64,000 nt of DNA from Isochrysis galbana (lineage: Eukaryota; Haptophyta; Isochrysidales; Isochrysidaceae). Below the pieces are notes generated by a model. That model worked only from the letters and a program-made list of their open reading frames with translations. It did not search any database and was not told where the DNA came from. How positions within the stretch are numbered: the first letter of the stretch is position 1; every line of letters starts with the position of its first letter. A program made the translations under genes and the position numbers. Below are positions 53,437-64,000 of the stretch, piece by piece. The stretch is from NCBI GenBank assembly GCA_018136815.1, contig CM030940.1, positions 1,742,213 to 1,806,212 on the forward strand, read 5' to 3'.

Positions 53437-56400
53437 CTAGTGGCTGGCGGTCGCCAACTGCACGAACTCGGTGATAGCCTCCTTGATGGTAGACTTCCAA
53501 GGAGTCATGTCGGCGCCGAGTTTGGCGCTAATCTTTTCCTTGATTTGGTTACGCGTGAGTGAGAGCGCATTATCACCCGCTTTGCGAAGCACGGCTCGGA
53601 CCTGCAAATTCGTGGGCAGCCGATAATCAGCGTAGGCAATAGTGTTCAGTAAGTGTACATGCGCAGTTGTGCTTGAATGTGGACGATTGGGCCGGGGAGG
53701 TGCCGTGGGTAGCAACGCACAGCCTTCGCAACAAGTTTGGCGTCGATCTTGGCCACCGTCTTAGCCTCATGCTTCTGCCCGGACGTCGAGGTCACCGGCG
53801 ATCCCCGCGATGCCACCGAGGCGTTCGCTTTATTCGACGGAACATTGACACGCATTTGGACCGGTGCAGCATCGCCACTCCTCTGACGACTGGACGTTGC
53901 ACTCGAAACATCGCTGCGCCCTGTTGGGCGCGAGGCCTCCTTCGCTTCAACGTTATTGCGCGCCTCCGACTCTTCCATTGCGCCTCCGTCGCCCACCGCC
54001 CTGCGCTTAGCTATGTTAGCACCCTCGATGTAGTCGCCCGCCGGGCGTTTCTTCGCGGGCGGTGAGCGCTGGCCTCGCGCTGAGGACGGGGAGGAGCCGT
54101 AGGCGGCATGTTCATGGGCTTCGGATCCCGTCACGGCTTGCGGCGTGAGTGGCGTCTTGCTGGTGGCTCGAGACATCGTCGCATCGTGCCGGTGAGCGTC
54201 GATCCCAGCCGTCGTTTTGCCCAACTTCAAAGTGTGTTCAGCCGCATCTACAGTAGGATGGGACTTTCTTTGCTTGGCCAACCGCTTCAGCTCTCTCTTG
54301 CGCTGTGCGGTGCCGTCAGAGTCGTCAGAGTCAGTCTGGTACCTGGAGAGGAGGCGGGCGAGAGGGGGGTTCGAGGCGTTGGAATAACCTGATACATGGG
54401 TGGAGAAAGGCATTCGCGGATGAGAGAGCTTGAATAACTACTCACTCCATCCACGAGGGCGGCTTCCATGCCGGAAGCGCGGCTGCGGCCTCGGCCGCCT
54501 CGCGCTCTGCTTGGCGCTTCTGCTTGGCGTCGCGCTTCGCCTTCTTGGCATTAGCTTGATTACGAGCGAAGCGAGAAGACGAGAGCCGCACCTCGCGCTG
54601 CTTGGAAAGTGGCACGCCAATCGTGGAGAGCGCCTGCGCGAGGGGCGCGGGTATGAAAGAGTGCGCAAGAAGGGGTTGCACGCGCGAACGGCTGTTGATA
54701 CTTGAGATTTTACCGCCGCCTCACCTGTTCTTTTAGCTGAGCACCGCCCTGCGAAACGGTCCACTCATCACCCGAGAAAATATCATCCTCATCCCTTGCA
54801 AAGCGCTTGGTGCCTGCTGCCTTTGGTCTTTTACCTTCCGTATCAGCTGGCTTCTCCAAGCGGACTCCATCGCATATCTCGTCAAGGGTCCAATTCTCTT
54901 TGCCATCTGCCTCACCCATCTTTTGGCAATGCTTTTGCTCATTATTCGCTACAAGCAAGTCGTCCAATGAAAGACCCTCACGCTCGTCCGCTCGCAAGAG
55001 GCGCGCATCATCCGCAAGCAATATCTCGTCCAGAGTAGATGCCTCGTCCATCACAATCGTCTCAGCGCATGCACTGACTGACTTGCCGCTTGCCAAGATT
55101 GATTCACTATCGGACGGCGTGCGAAGCGATGGAGCCCGATGCCGGCGCACGGCCGGGGCGTCCTCGTCGGAACTGGCATCAGTGGGCATCAGGGCGGCAC
55201 GCTTGGATGGTACCTGTTCGGCTGCAACCTTCGATCCATGGCGTCGCTGAGGGGCATGCGATTCCTTGGTCTTGGATTTGGCGTCGACGCTAGAACCATC
55301 GGCACCCGCTGCAGCTTCTGAACCTGGAGCTGGAGCTGACCGCCGCCGCACAGCTGGGTCATCGTCCTCAGAGCTGTCGGCTGCGTCAGCCATCGCGGCG
55401 GCAGCGCGTCGTCGAGCGGCCGCCTTAGGCGCCGCCACCTTACGCCTCTTAGATGGAACAGCCCCTGCTTCCGCCTTGGACGTGGTCTTAGCATTTGATG
55501 GCTCCTTGCGCCTTGCCTTTGGAGGTGGGCGTAAAGGCGCTTCATCTTCCTCGCTTGTGTCAACGAGTGCCGCCGCGGCGGCCGCGGCAGCCGCAGCGGC
55601 CGCAGCGGCCGCGGCCTCGTGCAGCTTGCGCGCGCGGAATTCCCTGATGCGCTTGCGGGCTGAGCCCAAGTTCTCCTCGGGCTCCCAAGTGTCAGCCTCC
55701 GGCCCGAAACCCAACCAGCGTACTAAATACTGCTTCTTACTCCTCACACGTCGCTCGTCCAAGATCTCGGACACCTCGAACTCTGTCTCCACCGCTCGAT
55801 GGGTGACATTTGAAATCGAGGGTGTACGACTCTTCACTGAACGTGAAGACGGAGTACCCTTCTTGGTGGTGGCCGGCGAGGAGCCGGTAGCCCCGCCCTT
55901 CTCGCCATTGCCATCGGCCTGGACAGCCGCGACAGAAGCTTCAGCCGCAGCCTCAGCTGCCTTCTCCGTTGTTGGAGGCATAGCGCTCGAGCTCGAGATC
56001 CCACGACCACTCGCGGAAGTCGACGGGAGCTTGCTCTTCGCGGTCGTCAGCGGGGAGCCACTATTTCTGGCCTCCTCATCACTGCTATCAGCTGCAACTG
56101 AAGCGGCCGAAGCCTTGACCGCCGCCTCCAGCGCGGTGGGAGCGGCGCTTGAGCTCGAGTGGAAAGGACTCTTTGCTGAGCGTGGAAGCGAAGTGCCAGG
56201 CCGAGATCCGCTCTTCCCGGATTCCTCATCACTGCTATCGGCTGCGACTGCGGCGGCCGCGGCTTTTGCCGCCGCCTCGGCCTTGAAATCAGCGGCCACA
56301 AACATGCCCTCCTCGTCGTCATCGTCTTCCCCGGAGTCCACCAGCCATTTGGGTACAGTACGCTGACGCTGCGGACGATTGGAAGCAGCCCTCGGGGGCG

Positions 56401-58569
56401 GGGTCTCCGATTTCTTAGCTGTCTTGGGCTTCGCCTTGCGAGGTACAGCCATCGCCTTGGGTACCTCCTCCGCTCTCGCCCTGCCACACGCGACCTCCGT
56501 CGCAGCGCAATTACCGTTTTGGATAGTCTTGATCTGGTCGAGGCGCTCCATGATGAGCTCGTCCAGCCATGCTCGCCTTGCAAGGAGAGCCTTCTTGGGC
56601 AGACCAAGATGCTGCTCGAATTCCGTCCGCAACACCTTCGACGTGAGCAAATCCAGATCCATACTGGGCGTCATGCGACCGGCCAACCAGGTCCGTGCCG
56701 CCTCAGTGGTGATCGACTCCACTTGCTCAGCCGTTTGGTCGTCTTCGGTATAGACCTTGTCCGTCTGAGTGCCACCACATTCCGCCGACACTTCAGCTTC
56801 GCCTTCGTTGCCGCCACTCGAGGGCTCTGCTACCAACGGCTCCTCGCAACCCGATGCAGGCGCACCCTCGACTGACTTCTGGCAGTCAGCAGCAGCCACT
56901 CTCTCGCCCGCTGCTTTCTTCCGTGCCGCAATCCGTTCCGCAGCAACTATTTCCGCCATCTCCCTCATCTCGGCAGCATGAATGTCTTCCTCGGCCAAGC
57001 CTTTTGTGCGCGCTGCCATCTCGGCAGACTCTTGCGCTGCCCGCTTTTTCATCTCTGCCTGCTCAGCCTCACGATGCTGCGCGTTGGCCGCTTGATCCGA
57101 CGCACGCTGTGTCTCGGCTTGAACGGCTTGGGCAGCAGCCGCGCGCTTGGCTTCCCGCTCACGCTCAAGCGCCTCCTGTTGCTGTGCTTGCATCTTCGCA
57201 ACAGCGGCAGCTGCCTCCTGCTCGGCCTTCCGCCTTGCAGCCTCGGTCTGCACCATTCGCTCCGCTTCAGCCTGCTGGGAGCGGTCGATACCAGCCGCAT
57301 CGTCTAGATCCTCCAGTCGTTGACGTGCCGGATCTATGACCCGTTGATTCACTCCAGCTAGCACTGCTTGATGGATAAGCACACGCAGCAAATCTCCCGA
57401 GTGCCATGCCGGTGTCGAGTGCGCATTGAGGATGGCCGCCGCTGCTGCATCCGCTTTCTGCACCTCAGCCAGCTTGATGCGCAGCTGTTCAAGGGCCTGA
57501 TCCAGGGTCTGACCGCGAACCAGCCGTTCGGCAAGGCGGTCACGTAGCGCGGGCTTTGAGCCACTGTTGCTAAGACCGAGGCGACGGCACAGATCTTTCA
57601 GCTCGATCACACGCAGATTGTTGAGCATCGAGCCCAGGCGAGCTAGTGCAATGTCAGCGTCGGTGGGCGCGGCAGGTGGTGGCGGCGGCGGTGAGGGCGT
57701 TTGCCGCGGCCCTGACTGCTGATTGGTTGGTGGGCGAGCGGCACCGACTTGGCTGGCGCTGTTCGCCCGCATTTCGCGCATCCGCATCACCTCCAGATTG
57801 TACTTGTCTCGGAGGGGAGCATCGCACAGGATCTGTAAGTGAGATGGGCACAGAAAGTTAGAGAACACCGTTGGCGTGCTCAGACTCGCGAATTCATGAA
57901 GGAAAGCAGCTTTGTGGGTGCCTCAGTGCGCTGATCACCCGATGCGCTTCGGAGAGGATCTTGAAGGCATCCTCGGCACCTCGAGCACGGTTCTTGTCTG
58001 TGAGCACGAAGGGTAGCGCGGCGTAAGCGTTTCTTTGAAGGCTGGTATCGACTATCGCTGAGGGAAAGCTGATGGTGGAAAAGCCCGCACCGGGGTGTAC
58101 CGCCTTGCTGAGCTTTCTGTATATGGACACCTCCTTGTCGGAGTCGAAAGTTGCGCGCGTGACTCCAAACACCTCGTAGTGGTCGCCCGCCTACGTGAGC
58201 GCAGAAGGGCATGAGTTTGGAGACACGCGCTGGCAAGCAGCAGGCGCCAGGAAAACACCGACTCGCACGCTTGAGCGCAGGGCTGTGTGAGCCCGCCCTC
58301 CACTGGTTACAGAGACGCGCCTCTTTTCCATTCCTCATCACGCCTCGCTCCGCCTATGCCCTGCTCGCCTTCAGGATTCGGTCGACGGCCGCCTTCATCT
58401 CGGAGCCGGGCCCAAACTTTCTGAGCGTCTCGACGAGCTTCCTCGCCTGTTCGAGGCTCTCGTCGAGCCGGAGAGCCTTCTCGGCAAATTTGAGCGCCCC
58501 CTCGTCGTCCCCGCCCTCGTACCGAGTGTTCGCCAGTCTGAGTGCATCGAGCGCTGCGTCGGCGTTCAT
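53437..58569 (-). CDS. J-domain / SAP / chromodomain / DEK-C multidomain nuclear protein, 7 exons, 1480 aa
   Basis: Exons (minus, 5' to 3'): 58569-58369, 58190-58091, 57997-57939, 57832-54725, 54633-54446, 54342-53721, 53601-53437; total 4443 nt, one frame. Residues 1-67 are a helical segment like the N-terminus of DNAJB12/14. Residues ~70-130 are a J domain (HYEVFGVT, RKLSKAVHPDKN with the HPD at 99-101, EDAFKILSEAHRILCDAPLR DKYN). Residues ~190-225 form a SAP motif (LRVIELKDLCRRLGLSNSGS KPALRDRL). A long Ala/Glu/Gln coiled coil follows. Residues ~797-855 are a chromodomain (FEVSEILDERRV, QYLVRWLGFGPEADTWEPEE), then poly-Ala and repeated acidic DSSDEE tracts. Residues 1427-1480 are a DEK C-terminal domain (LSLTRNQIKEKISAKLGADM). 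It likely recruits Hsp70 to chromatin. Intron 1 is GC-AG, the rest GT-AG. Confidence 0.88.
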
Positions 58570-58689
58570 CTGTCTCGAGGAAGGAGGAGGGAGATTCAAG
58601 ACTCCTCTCTCCCTTTCGTTACGGGAGCGATAGGGGAGAGTGAGAGAAGGAGTGGCGGCCTCTCGGCGCTCACCTCGCCGCCAACAGCG

Positions 58690-58990
58690 AGAGGGGAGGG
58701 GGGAGGGAGGGAGGGAGGGAGGGAGGGGGAGAGGGGAGAGAGGAGAGAGAGAGAGAGAGAGCGAGAGCGAGAGCGAGAGCGAGAGAGAGAGAAGAGAGAT
58801 AGAGAGAGAGAGGGGGGGGGAGGGGGAGGAGGGAGGGAGGGAGAGGGAGAGAGTAGAGAGCGCGGAAGACAAGGGGCAGAGAGAGTAGAAAAGAGAAGCG
58901 GCAGAGAAAGAGGGACGTGGGGGGAAGGGAGAGAGAGGGGGAGAGGAGGAGGGGGAGAAGGAGAAAGAGAGAGGGAGAAGAATCCAGCGA
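58690..58990. repeat. GA-rich microsatellite block
   Basis: Interrupted GGGA, GAGA and GCGAGA units over about 300 bp, immediately upstream of the J-domain/chromodomain gene start at 58569. Long Ser-Leu/Arg-Glu frames across it are artefacts. It may include the promoter of that gene. Confidence 0.9.
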
Positions 58991-60613
58991 CGGTGTCACT
59001 CAACCACTGAATGAACGGCGGAGTTCCTTTAATAAAATCGAGGAGTGAGGTGGGGAAAAGGAAGGCGACAGGCAGCAGCTCTCCTCCTCCCCCCCCCTCC
59101 CCCTCTCCCCCCGGCCCACCGGTAGACTGCGGGGGGAGGGGGGGCGGACGGTTGGCGGGAAAAGTGCAGGAGCTACGGACTACTCCACGATTTATTTTGT
59201 ATACTTCTACTTTACTCTAGACTCTACAAGTACGCGCTTTAAATATTGTCCGGCGATGGCTGCGCGTAGCGCGTAAGCGATAAGCGATTTTGAAATCGCG
59301 CAGGGGCGCGTTGAAATAATTCCTACCCTACCTTGAAACGGCGGGGGGCGGGTGGGGCGCGTACGGCTGAATCCCACCTCGCAAAATGGAAAATAGCGGC
59401 CAAATCCAAATCAAATCACGTACGTGAACGTGAACGTGAATGTGAACGTGAACTTGTTGTATTCAGGCCTCTTGGCATGAATATTTCGACATGGGTACGT
59501 GCCTTCGTCGTTATATACCGTCTTCTATGTTCGTCGTGGTCACGCAAGACGTGCAGATTCGGATTGTCCCTGGGCTCAAGTCTTGGTCCGCCGGTTTTCG
59601 TCTCGAAATTCGAAGATTTGAGTTTTATTTTTACCGTTACGGTAATTGTCCCTAGTTGGGAGATACATATTCACCGTATTTGGCCGAAGGCCAAATACAG
59701 ACCGTATTTGCCGTATTTGAAACCCCCTCCATGTGCCCCTCCGTATTTGGACGGTGGCGCGCGCCCGCGCCCGCACACGCGCGCCCGCGCGGCTAGCAGC
59801 CGCCCGCGCGGCTAGCAGCGGCCGGCGCGGCGCGAGGCATCTCACCTCAACAACTTCTCAACGAGCTCAGCACTGGGACTCACATTCGCATCACCAACCC
59901 ACTGCTCCTCCCCATCCCCATCACTATCCTCATCACTCTCCCATGGCGAATCTGAGAATCTGAGAATACATCGAGATTGAGCATCAGAGGAGTCCGGAAG
60001 CTTGAGGTGAACTGAGATGAAGTCCATGATGAATGTAGACATAGATTGAGAATATTCCAGATGTTCGAGATTGACTCAGACGTAGCACATCGTGTGCAAG
60101 GGAGTGGAGACGATCATCGAGGTCAAAGTCCGGAGGGTTTGACTTGATGGAGGGAATCTTGCAGATTATTAGTAAGGCCTGACAGTGAGTAGAAAGTAAA
60201 GGACGGCGTCCTGTGATACCCCCCCGTAAGGCGAGTGCGGGAGCCGAGGCTTAGACATTAGATTGGTACGTAGAGACACGTGTTTCGTAAGAACGACCGG
60301 AGAGGAGGGGAGCGCGCTCCATGGGCCTATTGCTTTTATAATAGTTGAAACGGCTCGCCCCGAAGCGTCAAGGTTATTTCATGTTGAAACAGCCCCGTCC
60401 ATCGGAAATCTTTACCATTCAATTGCACCAGCCTTCAACGGCGGGACCGAAGCGGGGGAGGGGGTGGATATTCCACTGCAACAACTCCTCTTTCCAGCCC
60501 CCCTGCATGAATAGATTCCACGGGCCTCAGCCTTCAAAGACGGTAGAGGTCATATGTCTTCCAAATACTGCATTCCGCAATAGCCTGCACACCCCTTTGG
60601 ATATGGTGTCTGG
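58991..60613. other. Intergenic region with several repeat scraps
   Basis: 59425-59455 is a GTGAAC hexamer array. 59478-59650 is the inverted partner of 28588-28770. 59680-59755 is a GTATTTGG cluster like 20395-20590. 59757-59830 is a GCGCGCCCGC-rich low-complexity stretch with CGGCTAGCAG duplicated. 60302-60350 holds hairpin-ATG copy F. A frame at 59842-60042 (minus) contains DSPWESDEDSDGDGEEQWVG but no domain; no gene is supported. Confidence 0.5.
60305..60350 (-). other. Hairpin-ATG motif, copy F
   Basis: CTATTGCTTTTATAATAG (60327-60344) pairs CTATT with AATAG. On the minus strand ATG at 60322 follows after 4 nt and continues GAG CGC GCT CC. GGAGCGCGCTCC (60309-60320) is itself a 12-bp palindrome. 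Confidence 0.55.
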
Positions 60614-62329
60614 TCATGGCATTTTTCCAAGGCCGGTAGCGACATCAGGCGTAGCGATTGCAATCGGTAGAGTGGTTGCTTGTGCGGCAGGGACTGACGA
60701 GGCGTAGCCATAGACTGGGATCGCATGTGCATGTGTGTAGGAGGCGGCGCTTGGAATGACTGCAGGTCCGCACTCGCCGCAGCCGCCTTTCGCGCACAAT
60801 CCGCAGGCGTGCGAATACCAATGCCAAACTTTGCCATCACGGCCGGAGCACTGCCTTACCATGCAGATTATAGAGAGAAGGAGCAGGAGGGAACCTCCGA
60901 CAAGGCCACCGCCAACGGCCAGAGTGAGCGTGGCGGCCGCCTTGGCGTCAGCCAACTCGCCGGCCGGGTCGAACATCTTGGCGCAGATCGGATTGAAGCT
61001 CAGCGCGCAGTAGTATACGAAGAAGTCGCCAAAGCTACAACACCAGGGGAGGGAGATCCATGGCTGAATATGCGAATGAGCCTAGACTCAGTCGTTAGCC
61101 TTCATGAAAGGTGATTTCAAACCATTCAATCCTTGGAATTCACTCGGTAGCTCAACAAGCACAATTATGTGCGAGACTCAACACGGCCAGAGCACAATAA
61201 TGTCGCCGCATTCCGTTAGCTACTACTGTTCTACCTACCTGAACTCGGGAATGCGGGTAGATTCGGACGGCTTCCAGCAGGCGACGCCATCTCCGCGACG
61301 ATGGTATTTAGCATCATGAAATGAATAATGATCATTTGTCCAATGTACCGCCAAATCCGGCAGGTCAAACATCGTGCACCTGAGCATTTGCCAGAGGCCA
61401 AGAAGTTTGATATGAAGCGTATGTCACAACAAACTCACGATGGAGGCCGCCGATGCACTCAAGCACGTACATGCCTTCGTGCAGCTCAATACTGGTGTGG
61501 CGTGAGAGGACTTGATTCATAGAGGTCGAATTACCCGCGACCGTGGTGCGCTCAATCGAGGTAAAACTGTCAGAGACCGCGCCACTGTTGTCGTGAACCT
61601 ATGCAAATCGGAGCAGGGACTCATCTACAACCCGTGTGATGGATTTGGGCAAAGGCGCGTCACATGCAAGTGCCCCAGCTGACTCAAATGAGAGGGGTGT
61701 GCAGAGACGGCGGCGCTCCTCCACCCGGGACTCTAGTGCACCTCCCTCCCACAGATGTCAGCGCAATGCACCTCAATCTTCGAGCGGATAATTTCGTAGC
61801 CAACGCCGCTACCTAGGCGGAAGGTGGAGAGCTCGGGCGAGCCATTGCCATCGAGCGGGCCGCTAAAGGTGTAGACGATCTGGGCGTGACAGATATCCAT
61901 CCTGCAGTTCTTGCCGCAATCCCTCTGTTTCTCTATCAGCCTTGCCCACACCTCCTCGACCATGCAGAGTGAACTGAGCGGAGCAAAGTCTTGGTCGGCG
62001 TCACGCTGCTGTACGAAGCTCGACTGTCCTGCACCGATGCCGAGGAGGATTGCGCCGACGACGATGCCCGCGAGCGCGACGACGGTGAAGAAAGCAGACC
62101 AGAACTTGCGCTCACACCACGTGCGGCAGTTCCGCCCTCCTTGGTGCCGCGTAAGCAGCTGCAGCCTCTCTCCTGGCCGCACGCCGGCAGCAGAGAGAGA
62201 GAGCGAGAGACGGAGAGGCCGGCCACGGGCAAGAAGGGGCTGGCCACCGGCCAGGCTATCCACCCGCTCGCCCTCGCCCACTTCGATCGAGCGAACGCCG
62301 TGAGCCCCGCAGTCGAGCACCACGCGCAT
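60614..62329 (-). CDS. Two-pass membrane protein with ubiquitin-like N-terminus and Cys-containing lumenal domain
   Basis: Confident exons: 62329-61753 (donor T|GTGGGA), 61678 to about 61632, 61598-61439, 61290-61239, 61034-60860; then either read-through to 60614 or a further intron at ATG|GTAAGG. Residues 1-65 (MRVVLDCGAHGVRSIEVGEG ... RPGERLQLL) resemble a ubiquitin-like fold. TM1 is FWSAFFTVVALAGIVVGAIL. The middle, between the two TMs, has Cys pairs (CGKNCRMDIC, HCADI) and segments VHDNSGAVSDSFTSIERTTV and HEGMYVLECIGGLHHGVACW. It then has FGDFFVYYCALSFNPICAKM. TM2 is TLAVGGGLVGGSLLLLLSII, followed by a Cys/Gly tail. No family is recognised. The exon 2/3 border is unsettled: the only in-frame GT-AG choice gives an intron of about 33 nt. 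Confidence 0.6.
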
Positions 62330-62798
62330 CGGGCCACAATGGAGAGGGGAGAGGGGGGGAGGGGAGAGAGAGGGGGGAGGAGGAGGGAGGAGGGGAAGGT
62401 TGGGACGGAAGGCCCATTAGAAGAGGGAGAGAGAGGGAGAGAGAGAGACATTCGGGGGTTTTTGAGTCATCTCGTGGCTCAACTGCGAGATTTCTTGAGT
62501 CGCCGCTCTTGAGTTACTCTTGAGCCAGGACTCTCAAACTCTTCTAGTGGGGAGAGTTGAGTTCGCGCGCTGTGCCAACTGTCACTCAACAAAAGAGATG
62601 GCGGGGGAGGAGGTGCGCGCCGCCATCCGCGCGCCCAACGATGCCCTGCACCCTGCCACGTGGGATGCAGGCCAAGGGGTATGTGTTGAAGCGGCGGAGC
62701 CTGCAGGCCCCTTTGGATCACCGCGGACAGACACCCTCGCCTCGCCTCGACGCCACAGGGGGTGAAGAAGCCGCGGAGCCGCAACTGGCGGTGGAGCG
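62330..62798. other. Upstream region of the two-pass protein gene and possible divergent start
   Basis: 62340-62450 is GA-rich (GGGGAGAGAG) and abuts the minus-strand gene. An ATG at 62598 begins MAGEEVRAAIRAPNDALHPA on the plus strand with a GAG|GTGCGC donor-like site after four codons; its continuation is unclear. Confidence 0.3.
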
Positions 62799-62969
62799 AT
62801 GAGCGCAAGCTCAAGCTTCTCTCTCCGCCAAGTGGTCATCGCCGGGAAGAAGGCCTTCCAGAGCGCACGGGGCGCGAAGGCCGACGCGGAGTTCACGTCG
62901 CAGGCAGACGTGTGGATGAACGGGGAGACGGGCATCCTCCCCGTCCTCTTCCGCAATGGTGATGGCTAG
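62799..62969 (+). CDS. Possible small gene or exon, 56 codons
   Basis: The frame from ATG at 62799 reads MSASSSFSLRQVVIAGKKAF QSARGAKADAEFTSQADVWM NGETGILPVLFRNGDG and stops at 62967-62969. The composition is protein-like (unlike the Arg/Pro-rich noise frames nearby), and AAT G|GTGATGG near the end could be a splice donor, so this may be an internal exon. No family recognised. Confidence 0.3.
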   Translation: MSASSSFSLRQVVIAGKKAFQSARGAKADAEFTSQADVWMNGETGILPVLFRNGDG

Positions 62970-63189
62970 ACGACTTTCACACCCAGCGAGGGCGAGCCGC
63001 TACCGGGGCACCAGTCGACGATGCTAGCGCTGAAGAAGTGGCTCAGCGTGTGTTCTGCTGCCATGCACCTTGCCCAGCCCCTCCCTCACCGCGAACGCGA
63101 ACGCTTCAGCACACTCAAACTGTGCACGCCCCCCCCCCCCCCTGCGGCTCGCATCGCAGGACGGCCGCCACTTGTACACGCAGGGCAAG

Positions 63190-63420
63190 GAGCAGGCGGA
63201 CTCTCCCGCGTTCCCGACGCCATCGCCTATACCCCTACCTCCACTCCCCCGCCCGCTCCCCCCCTCGTTCCTTTTTCTTCGGTTTTGGGGGGTCGGCCCA
63301 TGTACACTACTTTGGGCCTAGCGTTTGTGGGAGGGGAGGGGCAGGCCTCTTGCATTTGTTTTGCATTTGTCTCGGGACTAGACCGTCCCTCAGGTGTGGG
63401 GGCCAGGCCTCTCGGCCTTA
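63190..63420 (-). repeat. LINE 3'-tail copy (minus orientation)
   Basis: The complement reads AGGCCCAAAGTAGTGTACAT, GGGCCGACCCCCCAAAACCG and AAAAAGGAACGAGGGGGGAG, then AGGGGTATAGGCGATGGCG. This matches the 22.2-, 30.0- and 32.6-kb tail copies. ATAAAAATTATATACATAAA at 63420-63440 lies just outside. Confidence 0.6.
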
Positions 63421-63440
63421 ATAAAAATTATATACATAAA

Positions 63441-64000
63441 TAGACGGCGGGAGAGGTGTAAAAAAAAAAGTGAGCCTCAAATTTGCACCTCCTGTAAAGC
63501 CTCCCCATCCTTAACAGTTTAAAACCCGTCACGAAACACAAACACCCACAAAAAACACACACTACCCACACAACGTGACAGGTCTTAAAGATCCTGCTAT
63601 CCAGGCACTAAATGATGAAGGGTACGGTCGGTAACATTGGAGACTTGGTGTGTAATGCGGGTGAGTTGGCACTGTTCAGTGGCAGGAATTCGTTGCAACA
63701 TTTTTTTCGTTTGGATTCTCAATCGTCCATCTGCATTGGAGGGGCAAGAAGGGAGGCTTGTTGCAAAACAAACCGTTCAAAAATTACATTCAGTTTCAAC
63801 CCCATTTGCCACTAAGGAGGAAAAAAATAGTTTCGTTACACGTCTTTAGGTGATCCTGTACTTTTGTACTTTAATGAGGGGGTCGAACTTATACCGTCCA
63901 CATGAGGGTAGTTGCCGAAAAAAAAACCAAACCTGAGGTTGCACCCTCTTCCCGTATACTCCATACTTCCGCCCATAGTGGGGGTGTTCTAGGTCCCGTG
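63441..64000. other. AT-richer intergenic end of window with a dispersed repeat
   Basis: Poly-A runs at 63460-63469 and 63918-63927. The complement of 63845-63945 (GGTGCAACCTCAGG, ATTAAAGTACAAAAGTACAG) matches 38855-38935. Small frames at 63612-63849 have no recognisable domain. Confidence 0.45.

Noticed and set aside
55266-56366. 366-codon plus-strand Ala/Ser-rich frame
   Set aside because: It is the shadow of the acidic/Ala-rich exon 4 of the J-domain/chromodomain gene.

Overview
The window is nuclear DNA of a eukaryotic, photosynthetic, flagellated protist. Genes are GC-rich and split by short introns (about 60-185 nt), mostly GT-AG with single in-frame GC-AG and GA-AG cases. Signs of lifestyle are a plastid one-helix light-harvesting-like protein with a signal-peptide-like start (suggesting a secondary plastid), CEP104 of the ciliary tip, and cytosolic chaperonin CCT4. 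Low-complexity CT/GA tracts and dense retroelement debris fill the space between genes. A haptophyte or similar complex-plastid alga fits best; this is inference, and no marker gene settles it.

Layout. 1-2.1 kb: retroelement debris (Ty3/Gypsy RNase H fused to a gag-like N-terminus, a LINE RT scrap). 2.2-4.0 kb: eight-exon SPFH/band-7 gene (-). 5.3-6.5 kb: Cys-rich, Tudor-like ORF (-). 7.4-8.9 kb: intronless MFS transporter (-). 10.6-11.9 kb: extensin-like single-pass membrane protein (+). 13.5-14.5 kb: putative 2OG-Fe(II) oxygenase (+). 16.6-17.0 kb: OHP/Hlip-like protein (-). 18.1-20.2 kb: IK/RED splicing factor (-). 20.8-21.8 kb: second copy of the retroelement leader. 23.5-26.2 kb: CEP104 (-). 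26.3-30.1 kb: microsatellites and repeats, including a foldback-like structure. 30.2-32.4 kb: ShKT-ShKT-prolyl 4-hydroxylase (-). 32.6-33.5 kb: LINE 3' remnant (-). 33.8-34.3 kb: cytochrome b561-domain gene with a frameshifting duplication (+). 36.0-37.6 kb: unassigned basic protein (+). 40.9-41.8 kb: PUB-domain protein (+) between inverted repeats, one carrying a nested MITE. 44.3-46.3 kb: CCT4 (+). 46.8-52.0 kb: a LINE whose gag-like ORF1 is fused in frame to the C-terminal half of ORF2 (+). 53.4-58.6 kb: a seven-exon gene for a 1480-residue J-domain/SAP/chromodomain/DEK-C protein (-), the most unusual gene here. 60.6-62.3 kb: two-pass membrane protein with a ubiquitin-like N-terminus (-). 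62.4-64 kb: repeats.

There are no operons; neighbouring genes look functionally independent. Exon models were built by hand from splice consensus, reading-frame continuity and family resemblance. The SPFH, P4H, IK, CEP104, PUB, CCT4 and J/SAP/chromo models each close in frame from ATG to stop. No RNA gene or CRISPR array was recognised.
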